Assembly (NCBI GenBank): GCA_050734185.1 | Contig: JBOHUE010000139.1 | Coordinates: 1 to 42,663, forward strand | From: JAFALX01 sp050734185 | Lineage (GTDB): Bacteria; Chloroflexota; Dormibacteria; Aeolococcales; Aeolococcaceae | Length of the DNA: 42,663 bases | Direction: 5' to 3' | In this document: one piece after another, positions 15,303-22,717 of the stretch | How positions within the stretch are numbered: position 1 is the first letter of the stretch | Layout: each line of letters starts with the position of its first letter | Program-made: the position numbers and the translations under genes | Notes under the pieces: generated by a model | Told to the model about the DNA's origin: nothing | The model's input: only the letters and a program-made list of their open reading frames with translations | The model's database searches: none

Positions 15303-16847
15303 ATGACGCGCCGCAAGCAGGGGTTGAGCAGGAGGTCGGGGCTTCTTGCGTTCGCCTGCGTCACGGTTGCCGTCGTGCTCGCCGGCTGCGGCTCCGCGCT
15401 CACGACACCGATTGTCAGCTCGTCTGTGGCCGTCACCTCGACGACGCCTCTGCTCCGCCAGAACGAGGTGCCCGTGATGCTCGCCGACAAGAACGTCGCC
15501 AACCGCGCGTACATGTTCAACGCGGACGTGCTCAACGGGAAGTGCCAGTTCTTCGTCTCGAACGACAGCGGATACACGTGGCGCGCCACATCGGCACCAC
15601 AGCTTCAGCCGTACACGAACTGCGGACCGGGTAGCTCGCAACCGCTCAACTGGCGTTCCACGATGGTGCAGGGCCCCGACGGCGCGATCTACGTCGGCTA
15701 CGCGGCGCACGATCCCTCGGCGGGCGGCAGCCGCAGCGCGCTGCTGGGCAAGTCGACCGACGGCGGCAACAGCTGGAAGACGGTCGCCGTCGACGCGGCC
15801 CCGCCCGCCTCGGCCGGCTCTCCGGCAGAGATCGACTTCGAGCCCCACATTGCCGTGGATCCCAACAACGCCCAGAAGGTTGTTGTGCTCTTCCGGCGGT
15901 CGTACCCGTCGTCGAAGATCCATCCGACGCGTGCCTACATCGCGACGTCGACCGACGGCGGCGCAACGTTCAGCCCGCCGACGCTGCTGTTCGACCGTTC
16001 GATGGGATTCGACCCGCCGTACCCGGTCATCGCCAACAACACGCTGTACATCTCCTGGCATGAGACGTTCAGCTCCGGACCCGACAAGATCTGGTTCAGC
16101 TCGAGCACCGATGGCGGCAAGACCTTCAGCGACCACCAGGTCGCGACCGGCACCAACGTCGACACCCCCGTCCTTCTGTACGACTCCGGGCGCAAGAAAT
16201 GGAACATGTTCTGGGACGCCGGCGACAAGGACCTCGATGTCCTCTACTCGTCGTCGACCGACGGCAGCTCGTGGTCGTCACCCAAACGGCTCAACGATGA
16301 CCCGAAGAGCGACGGCCGCGACCAGGAGCTGCCCGCGGTGTCCATCAGCCCCAACGGACGAATCGATGTCGCCTTCTACGACTACCGCAACGATCCGTAT
16401 CCCATCCCGCAGAACGGCGACATCGGCAACCGCCAGGACGTGTACTACACGTTCTCGACCGACGGCGGGAGCAACTGGTCCGCAAACGTGAAGCTCAACG
16501 ACCTCCAGATCGATCGCATGAAGGGCATCTGGAACACGCAGTACTTCATCCAGGTGCCGCCGGCGATAGCGTCCACGGATACGTGGGCGGTGTCAGCGTG
16601 GTCCGACACCCGAAACGGCGATGAGCAGAACCCCTCGCAGGACATCTACGCAGCGGCGATCGCCTTCGACGCATCGACGATCGCGGCGGGGCGGGCCGGC
16701 GCGAGCTCCGGCTACAGCGGCGGTGACGTGGCGCTGCTTGCCATCATCGTCGGGCTGGCGGCGCTGCTCGCCGGTTCCGGTATCACGCTCATCCTCGTCC
16801 GCCGCCGCTCCACCAGCACCTCCGACAGAACAGCCGGCGTCAGCTGA
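15303..16847 (+). CDS. sialidase-like BNR/Asp-box repeat lipoprotein with C-terminal TM
   Basis: 514 residues. Signal peptide with lipobox VLAGC, then a beta-propeller region with about six Asp boxes: SNDSGYTW (about 86), STDGGNSW (151), STDGGATF (216), STDGGKTF (268), STDGSSW (318), STDGGSNW (384). The end carries a hydrophobic helix VALLAIIVGLAALLAGSG followed by RRR. It is thus probably anchored at both ends on the outer face of the membrane. Catalytic sialidase residues were not identified; it may be a glycan-binding or glycosidase-like protein. Start ATG 15303; TAGATT at 15252-15257 could be its -10. Confidence 0.8.
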   Translation: MTRRKQGLSRRSGLLAFACVTVAVVLAGCGSALTTPIVSSSVAVTSTTPLLRQNEVPVMLADKNVANRAYMFNADVLNGKCQFFVSNDSGYTWRATSAPQLQPYTNCGPGSSQPLNWRSTMVQGPDGAIYVGYAAHDPSAGGSRSALLGKSTDGGNSWKTVAVDAAPPASAGSPAEIDFEPHIAVDPNNAQKVVVLFRRSYPSSKIHPTRAYIATSTDGGATFSPPTLLFDRSMGFDPPYPVIANNTLYISWHETFSSGPDKIWFSSSTDGGKTFSDHQVATGTNVDTPVLLYDSGRKKWNMFWDAGDKDLDVLYSSSTDGSSWSSPKRLNDDPKSDGRDQELPAVSISPNGRIDVAFYDYRNDPYPIPQNGDIGNRQDVYYTFSTDGGSNWSANVKLNDLQIDRMKGIWNTQYFIQVPPAIASTDTWAVSAWSDTRNGDEQNPSQDIYAAAIAFDASTIAAGRAGASSGYSGGDVALLAIIVGLAALLAGSGITLILVRRRSTSTSDRTAGVS

Positions 16848-16889
16848 CGCGTCGGGGCCCCGCGAATCGCCGACGCACTTGACCGCGTC

Positions 16890-17822
16890 GTGCACAGGGA
16901 GCCCCTTGATTCGGGCGGCATGTCCGGCTCTCTCCTCGAGCGGGGGCGACTCGATGACGGGACACCCGTGGTCATCAAGCACGTCGCGGCAGCCCGCGAC
17001 TGGATCATGCAGGCGACCGGAGACACGGGGCGCATCTCGGGACTGTGGGCCGAGGGCGTGTTCGATCGCATCCCCGCCGGTATTGACCACACCATGCTCG
17101 ACGTGCGCGCTGAGCCGGACGGAGCGGTGGTCGTCATGCGTGACCGGAGCGCCGCAATGTTCACGGAGTCATCGCAGCTGCGCGCGGCGCATCAGTCCAT
17201 CCTGCATGCCGCAGCGCTCATTCATCGATCGCTCGCGGACGCGCCGCGCACGCAGCTCTGCGCACTTGCCGACCTCTACGCGTTCCTCTCGCCACAGCGG
17301 TGCGCGGCCTTCGCCGCCGACCACGACGTGCCGCGTGAGGCCGTCGAGGGCTGGACACGGTTGCACGACCTGGTGCCGGTCGAGATTTCGGATGCTGTGC
17401 AGTGGGTGCACGCGGATCCCGGCCGTCTGGCGAACCCACTCCTCGAACGGCACTGCGCGTTCGTGCACGGCGACATGAAGATGGCCAACATGGGCGCCGC
17501 CGGCGACACCGTGGTCCTCGTCGACTGGGGGACGCTGACAACGTGGGCCCCGCCCGCCGTGGAGTACGCGTGGTACATGGCCGTCAACGGCGCGGCACTC
17601 GACCTGCCCCTCGACCACGTGCTCGACGACGTGCGACAGACCGACGCAGGCGATGACGATGTTGCGCTTCGACTCGCGCTGGTGGGCGGGCTGTGTCAGC
17701 TTGGCTGGGCGAAAGCGCTGGGAGCAACGGCCGATGACCCCGCAACGCGGCAGCGTGAGCGCGACGGTCTGGAGTGGTGGGTCGCGCAAACGCTCAAAGC
17801 ACTCGATGCCTGGATTCCGTGA
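16890..17822 (+). CDS. aminoglycoside phosphotransferase (APH)-like kinase
   Basis: 310 residues with the APH/choline-kinase fold: VVIKHV (ATP-lysine), HRSLAD, the Brenner-like catalytic loop FVHGDMKMANMG, and the metal-binding VVLVDWG in place of DFG/DxD. The glycine loop of the N lobe is weak (DSGGMSGSLLERG). The substrate is unknown; many chromosomal relatives act on metabolites rather than drugs, so resistance should not be assumed. GTG start. Convergent with mfd. Confidence 0.8.
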   Translation: MHREPLDSGGMSGSLLERGRLDDGTPVVIKHVAAARDWIMQATGDTGRISGLWAEGVFDRIPAGIDHTMLDVRAEPDGAVVVMRDRSAAMFTESSQLRAAHQSILHAAALIHRSLADAPRTQLCALADLYAFLSPQRCAAFAADHDVPREAVEGWTRLHDLVPVEISDAVQWVHADPGRLANPLLERHCAFVHGDMKMANMGAAGDTVVLVDWGTLTTWAPPAVEYAWYMAVNGAALDLPLDHVLDDVRQTDAGDDDVALRLALVGGLCQLGWAKALGATADDPATRQRERDGLEWWVAQTLKALDAWIP

Positions 17823-17839
17823 CGGCGGAAACGCCCGTC
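17821..17839. terminator. hairpin between convergent APH-like gene and mfd
   Basis: GACGGCG-GAAA-CGCCCGTC: an inverted repeat with a GAAA loop and one bulge, overlapping both gene ends. Probably a bidirectional terminator, without a clear T-tract. Confidence 0.45.
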
Positions 17840-20800
17840 AGGCGCTGAGGCGCTGACGCGCTCGCGCGAGGCGACCGAGCTCGCGCAACATCGCGAGCAG
17901 TGGCTCGCGCCACTCGTGATCGGTGGCCATGTGCATCTGCGACGGCGTCGACGTCACGCCGCGGAACTGCGTCGCCACGCTGCGGAGATCGAGCCCGTGA
18001 TCTAGCGGCAGCCGCACCACGAGCCCGCGCGACTCGGTTCCCGCCGGGCGCAGCCCGCGTTCCGCTTCCACAGACAGCGCGCCCGCGGCCGACGCCAGCA
18101 GACGCACGCGCAACGAGTACACAAGAGCCTCGACGGTCGCCGGCATCGGTCCGAATCGATCGACGAGTCCCTTCGTGCGCAGGTCGAGGTCGCGCTCCGA
18201 GGTGCACGCGGCGAGGTCCTGATAACAGCGCAACCGCAGCGTCTCGTCCGACACGTAGTCGGCGGGAATGAAGGCGGCCAGCGGCAGCGAGATCGTCACC
18301 TGGGCCGGCGATTCGACGACGGGTTTGCCCTGCAACGAGGTCACCGCCTGACCGAGCAAGTGGTTGTACATCTCCAGCCCGACCGCCGCGATCTCGCCGT
18401 GCTGCTCCTCTCCGAGCAGGTTGCCGGCGCCGCGGATTTCCAGGTCGCGCATCGCCAGCTTGAAGCCCGAGCCGAGGTCCTGCAGCTCGCCGATCACGTC
18501 GAGCCGCTTGTCGGCGCGTTCCGAGAGCGAGCGCAGCGGCGGATACAGGATGTACGCGTACGCGCGCTGACCGGCGCGGCCGACACGCCCGCGCAGCTGG
18601 TACAGCTGCGCCAGGCCGAGGCGCTGCGCGTCGTTGATCACGATCGTGTTCGCGTTGGGGATGTCGAGTCCGGACTCGATGATGGTGGTACAGGCGAGGA
18701 CGTCGATGGTGCCCTCGCTGAAGCTGCGCATCACAGCCGCGAGCTGCCCCTCGGGCATCTGACCGTGCGCCACCTCGATACGCGCCTCGGGCACAAGACG
18801 CCGTAGCTGCTCCGCCTGCGCGTCGATGCTGGCGACTCGGTTGTGCACGAAGAACACCTGGCCGTCGCGCGCCAGCTCACGGGTGATCACCTCGCGAACG
18901 AGCGAGTCCTCGCGAGCGGTGACGTACGTCTTGATCGGCTGCCGTTCCTCCGGTGGGGTCTGGATCACCGAAAGGTCGCGGATGCCGGCGAGCGACATGT
19001 GCAACGTGCGGGGGATCGGCGTCGCCGACAGCGAGAGCACGTCGACGGCGACGCGCAGCTCCTTGAACCGTTCCTTCTGCAACACGCCGAAGCGCTGCTC
19101 CTCATCGATGATCACCAGGCCCAGGTTCTTGAACTCGACATCGCGCTGCAACAGTCGATGTGTGCCGATGACGATGTCGACGCCGCCGCTGCGCAACCCC
19201 GCCAGCGTGCGCGTCACCTCTTCCTCGGTGCAAAAGCGCGACAGCTGGCTCACCGTGATGGGAAACGGCGCAAGGCGCTCACAAAACGTCAGGTAGTGCT
19301 GCTGGCACAGCACCGTCGTCGGCACGAGCACCGCCACCTGGCGTCCCTCGGCTGCGGCCTTGAACGCAGCGCGGATCGCGAGCTCGGTCTTGCCGAAGCC
19401 GACGTCGCCGCACACGACGCGGTCCATCGGACGCGACGACTCCATGTCGCGGTTGATCTCCTCCATCACCAGAAGCTGATCGGGTGTCTCCTCGAAGGGG
19501 AACGACGTCTCCAGCTCCTGCATCCACGCGCTGTCGTGGGCGTACGCGTGTCCCTGCGCCGCCTCGCGACGCGAGTACAGCGCGAGGAGCTCGCGCGCCA
19601 CCTCCTCGGTGCGCTCCTTGACGCGGCGCTTCGTGCGCGCCCATTCACCGGAGCCGAGGCGAGAGAGCCTCGGTTTCGAGTCCGCGCCGCCGATGTAGCG
19701 ATCGACTCGGTCGAGGTGCTCGACCGGCACGAACAGCCGGTCCGAGTCTGCGTATTCGAGCACCATGTACTCGTGCGCGGCGCCGGACTCGTCCGTGATG
19801 CTGCGCATCTCGAGGAATCGCCCGATGCCGTGATCACGATGCACCACCACATCACCCGGCGCGTACTCGAGGATGTACGCCTCGCGCGCAGCCCGACCCG
19901 TTGCGGCGCGACGGGCACCGCGTGCAGATGTCGAGAGCGCCCGCCGCGCACCGCGCGCGAGCGGAGAGCCGCGCCGCTTGCTGGCACCAAAGAGCTCGCG
20001 GTCGGTGAAGAAGGTGACGCCGGCGGACCCGGTGCTGAACCCCTGAGCAAGCTCACCCGCGGTCACCGTGCAGGTCGACGGCGCGATCGTCGAGCTCACC
20101 GCGTCGAAATCCTCGGGGGTCTGCACCTCGAGCCCGGCCTCCGGAGCAAGCTCGCCGATGCGGCGCTCCTGACGGGTCATCAGCACGACCGCGTCGCCGC
20201 GAGCGGTGATCTCGTTCGCCGCACGCGCGAAGACCCCGAAGCGGCCGGCGTAGGTGTCGACGCCGCTCCAGTCGACCGTTGCGGCGCGCGCATCCGCGGC
20301 CTCTCGCACGACGTCGATCGTGCGGGCACGTGACAGCGCGCCGAAGAGCTCGTCGACGCTCAGCAGCCCGGTGCGCGATCCCGCCGGCAGCTCGCCGCGC
20401 TCCTCTTCCTGCATGCGCAGCCGCGTGATCTCGTCTTCGAACCGCTCGGCGATACGGCGCAGCCGCTCCCGCCCGCCGGCGAAGACGATCAGCGGGTCCT
20501 CGACGTGATCCAGCAGCGTCGCCGGCGTCGCGCCACCGAGGTAGGGGAAGAAGAGGTCGACGCCCTCGTCGTAGATACCCTCAGCGAGATGTCCGCGATC
20601 GCGGTCCCACGCCTCGCGCACGTCGTCGCGCAGCGTGTCGAGGCCAAGAACGTCGACGATCGCGAGCGCGTCGCGCACGCTGTCCGGGCGCAGGTCGAGC
20701 TCGCGCGCCGGCCCCACCGCGACCGAGTCCACCTTGGAGACGGATTCCTGCGAATCGATCTCGAACACGCGCAGATCGTCGACCTCGTCGCCGAACCACT

Positions 20801-21374
20801 CGGCACGCCATGGACGGACGCGGTCCGGGCCGAACACGTCGACGATCCCACCGCGAACCGCGAAGTCACCGGGCACCGACACGGCGGCCTCACGGCGGTA
20901 GCCGAGCGCCACCAGCCGCGCGAGAAACGCGTCGCGGTCGGCGCGATCGCCGCGGTGCAGCTCCGTCACGCCGTCGCGCACCAGGTCTGGCGCCAGTGTG
21001 GGACGCAACAGGGCCTGCGGTGACGCCACGACGATGTGCGTGCCACCGCGGTGCACCGCCGTCAGTGTGCGCAGCCGGCGACGGCTCACCTCCTCCGACG
21101 GCGGGGTGCGGTCGAATGGCGGCGTGTCCGCCGCGGGAAAGAGCTCGACGCGGCCGTCGCCGTCCCAGGTGAGGCAGTCACCGAACAGCGTCTCGATGTC
21201 GTCGCCGACAACGAGCACGGTGCGCTCCCCGCGCTCGCGCAGCCACCACGCAACGAGAGCCACAGCCCCGCCGGGCACGCCGGCGAGCACGCCGCCTTCG
21301 TCGAGCGCGCGGCGCAATCCTGCGACGCCGTCGAGGCGCTGCAAGAGTGTGGACGTGCCGACCGCGGTCACCAC
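17838..21374 (-). CDS. mfd: transcription-repair coupling factor
   Basis: Translocase that removes stalled RNA polymerase and recruits UvrA. 1178 residues: UvrB-like N-terminal domains, RNAP-interaction (CarD-like) domain starting at APGDVVVHRDHGIGRF near residue 500, motor with Walker A CGDVGFGKTE near 658, DEEQ box (VIIDEEQRFGVLQ, about 756), SLSATPIPRTLHMSL, TRG-type QLRGRVGRAGQRAYAYILYP, and C-terminal TRCF domain. GTG start (GTG GTG ACC). Follows pth immediately. Confidence 0.97.
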   Translation of the reverse strand: MVTAVGTSTLLQRLDGVAGLRRALDEGGVLAGVPGGAVALVAWWLRERGERTVLVVGDDIETLFGDCLTWDGDGRVELFPAADTPPFDRTPPSEEVSRRRLRTLTAVHRGGTHIVVASPQALLRPTLAPDLVRDGVTELHRGDRADRDAFLARLVALGYRREAAVSVPGDFAVRGGIVDVFGPDRVRPWRAEWFGDEVDDLRVFEIDSQESVSKVDSVAVGPARELDLRPDSVRDALAIVDVLGLDTLRDDVREAWDRDRGHLAEGIYDEGVDLFFPYLGGATPATLLDHVEDPLIVFAGGRERLRRIAERFEDEITRLRMQEEERGELPAGSRTGLLSVDELFGALSRARTIDVVREAADARAATVDWSGVDTYAGRFGVFARAANEITARGDAVVLMTRQERRIGELAPEAGLEVQTPEDFDAVSSTIAPSTCTVTAGELAQGFSTGSAGVTFFTDRELFGASKRRGSPLARGARRALSTSARGARRAATGRAAREAYILEYAPGDVVVHRDHGIGRFLEMRSITDESGAAHEYMVLEYADSDRLFVPVEHLDRVDRYIGGADSKPRLSRLGSGEWARTKRRVKERTEEVARELLALYSRREAAQGHAYAHDSAWMQELETSFPFEETPDQLLVMEEINRDMESSRPMDRVVCGDVGFGKTELAIRAAFKAAAEGRQVAVLVPTTVLCQQHYLTFCERLAPFPITVSQLSRFCTEEEVTRTLAGLRSGGVDIVIGTHRLLQRDVEFKNLGLVIIDEEQRFGVLQKERFKELRVAVDVLSLSATPIPRTLHMSLAGIRDLSVIQTPPEERQPIKTYVTAREDSLVREVITRELARDGQVFFVHNRVASIDAQAEQLRRLVPEARIEVAHGQMPEGQLAAVMRSFSEGTIDVLACTTIIESGLDIPNANTIVINDAQRLGLAQLYQLRGRVGRAGQRAYAYILYPPLRSLSERADKRLDVIGELQDLGSGFKLAMRDLEIRGAGNLLGEEQHGEIAAVGLEMYNHLLGQAVTSLQGKPVVESPAQVTISLPLAAFIPADYVSDETLRLRCYQDLAACTSERDLDLRTKGLVDRFGPMPATVEALVYSLRVRLLASAAGALSVEAERGLRPAGTESRGLVVRLPLDHGLDLRSVATQFRGVTSTPSQMHMATDHEWREPLLAMLRELGRLARARQRLSA

Positions 21375-21375
21375 G

Positions 21376-21963
21376 TCATTGCGGTTGCCGTGGCGCCGGG
21401 GGCCGGTTGTGTCGCGTCATGGCCTCATGCGGCCCGACGCTGAGAATGGTCACGACCGCGTCTGCCGCTCGCGCGATGCTGGCGTCCAGTTGATCGCGCT
21501 CGTCGCGATCGAATCGATCCAGCACGTGGTCGACCAGGTCGCCGTCGCCGTCGGGCCTCCCGACGCCGACACGTACGCGCGTGAAGTCCTGCGTCCTCCA
21601 GGAGTCCATCAACGACTGCACGCCGCGATGTCCCGCCGAACGACCACCATGCTTCACCTGGATCTTGCCCAGGGGAAAGTCCGCCTCGTCGTGCACCACC
21701 ACGACGTCCTCGGGCAGCACAGACAGTGCGTCGGTCAGCTGTTTGACGGCGCGTCCGCTGAGGTTCATGTACGTCGTCGGACGCGCGGTCACGACGTCCA
21801 TGCCCTCGAGCGTTCCCTCGCGAACCCGCGCCTGTCCCTGCCGCCGCTCCCTCGAGAAGCGGCCGCGCCGTTCCAGCTCGTCGAGGACCATCCAGCCGAC
21901 ATTGTGCCGGGTCCGCGAGTACTCGCCTCCGGGATTGCCGAGGCCTACGACCAGGGCTGGCAC
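21376..21963 (-). CDS. pth: peptidyl-tRNA hydrolase
   Basis: Releases peptides from dropped-off peptidyl-tRNA. Blocks: VVGLGNPGGEYSRTRHNVGW with catalytic His20, PTTYMNLSG, VVVHDEADFPLGKIQVKHGG and GHRGVQSL, then RVRVGVGRP. 195 residues. It sits between ybeY and mfd with gaps of a few bases, a common arrangement of translation and repair genes. Confidence 0.96.
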   Translation of the reverse strand: MPALVVGLGNPGGEYSRTRHNVGWMVLDELERRGRFSRERRQGQARVREGTLEGMDVVTARPTTYMNLSGRAVKQLTDALSVLPEDVVVVHDEADFPLGKIQVKHGGRSAGHRGVQSLMDSWRTQDFTRVRVGVGRPDGDGDLVDHVLDRFDRDERDQLDASIARAADAVVTILSVGPHEAMTRHNRPPAPRQPQ

Positions 21964-21970
21964 GGCGCGA

Positions 21971-22399
21971 TCACAGGTCGGGCACCGATTGATCGGGCAG
22001 CAGCTGCACCGTGGCGGCGGTCATCGCGGCAGCCTCGTCGCGACTCGCGTGGTCGTGCCCGAGGCAGTGCAGCAGCCCGTGGACAGACAGCAGCCGCACC
22101 TCTTCGGCGCCCGAGTCGTTCTGCGTCATCGCGCGCTCGACGGAGATGGCGATGTCACCGACGCGTCCGTCATCGCCTGCGGGAAACGCGAGCACGTCGG
22201 TGGCCTCATCGACGCCGAGGAACTGCTTGTTCAGCCGGCGCAGCTCGGAGTCGTCGGTCAGCAGCACGGTGAGCTCGCGACGCGCCCCCACACCGAGTGT
22301 GTCGCCACAACGGCGCAGCAGCGCGCCGACACCGGCGGATCCGGCGACTCGTCGCTGCGTTGCCGACAGCGACGGGTTGCGGACGACGCTGACCCTCAG
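21971..22399 (-). CDS. ybeY: endoribonuclease YbeY (rRNA maturation factor)
   Basis: Metal-dependent RNase in 16S rRNA maturation. The zinc site is HGLLHCLGHDH, preceded by LNKQFLGVDEATDVLAFP and VGDIAISVERA. The first ATG/GTG/TTG in frame is GTG 22291, which would leave 106 residues and cut off the conserved N-terminal strand and helix; the frame upstream (VSVVRNPSLSATQRRVAGSA, then GVGALLRRCGDTLGV) fits the family. CTG 22399, with GAGGGG just before it and 7 nt after the rpsU stop, gives 142 residues and is the proposed start. Confidence 0.88.
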   Translation of the reverse strand: MRVSVVRNPSLSATQRRVAGSAGVGALLRRCGDTLGVGARRELTVLLTDDSELRRLNKQFLGVDEATDVLAFPAGDDGRVGDIAISVERAMTQNDSGAEEVRLLSVHGLLHCLGHDHASRDEAAAMTAATVQLLPDQSVPDL

Positions 22400-22406
22400 C
22401 GACCCC

Positions 22407-22589
22407 TCACCCGGCCTTGATACGACGCTTCCGGGCGGCGACGAGCTTGCGCTTGCGGCGAACGGACGGCTTCTCGAAATGCTCGCGACGTCGCACTTCC
22501 GAGATGATGCCGTTCTGCTTGATCTTCTTGTTGAAGCGTCGAAGCGCGCTCTCGAAGGTCTCGCCTTCGCGGACCTTCACTTCCGACAC
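22407..22589 (-). CDS. rpsU: 30S ribosomal protein bS21
   Basis: 60 residues: SEVKVREGETFESALRRFNK, KIKQNGIISEVRRREHFEKP and a very basic tail, typical of bS21. GTG start preceded by a strong AAAGGAGGTGA ribosome-binding site at 9 nt. First gene of rpsU-ybeY-pth-mfd; a TACACT -10 lies about 50 nt upstream. Confidence 0.96.
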   Translation of the reverse strand: MSEVKVREGETFESALRRFNKKIKQNGIISEVRRREHFEKPSVRRKRKLVAARKRRIKAG

Positions 22590-22639
22590 GGTCGGGATTC
22601 ACCTCCTTTCGGACACGACATGGGGTCGGGGAAAACGCC

Positions 22640-22645
22640 AGTGTA
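22640..22645 (-). promoter_or_regulatory. putative -10 of rpsU
   Basis: GGGTACACT on the minus strand, about 50 nt upstream of GTG 22589, the same hexamer as before rpsA and the DUF2520 gene. No clear -35. Confidence 0.4.
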
Positions 22646-22717
22646 CCCACAGCGCGGCATCCCGAGCCACGAGCCGCGACAGGCAGCCGTCGCCTGTGCC
22701 CATCATCGTCGCACTCG

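Noticed and set aside
16890..17822. APH-like gene as an antibiotic resistance determinant
   Set aside because: Only the general kinase fold is visible; close similarity to known resistance enzymes cannot be claimed from the sequence alone, and the gene sits in a housekeeping context.
17794..18207. 137-codon frame inside mfd
   Set aside because: Arg/Ala-rich antiframe of mfd with no conserved features.
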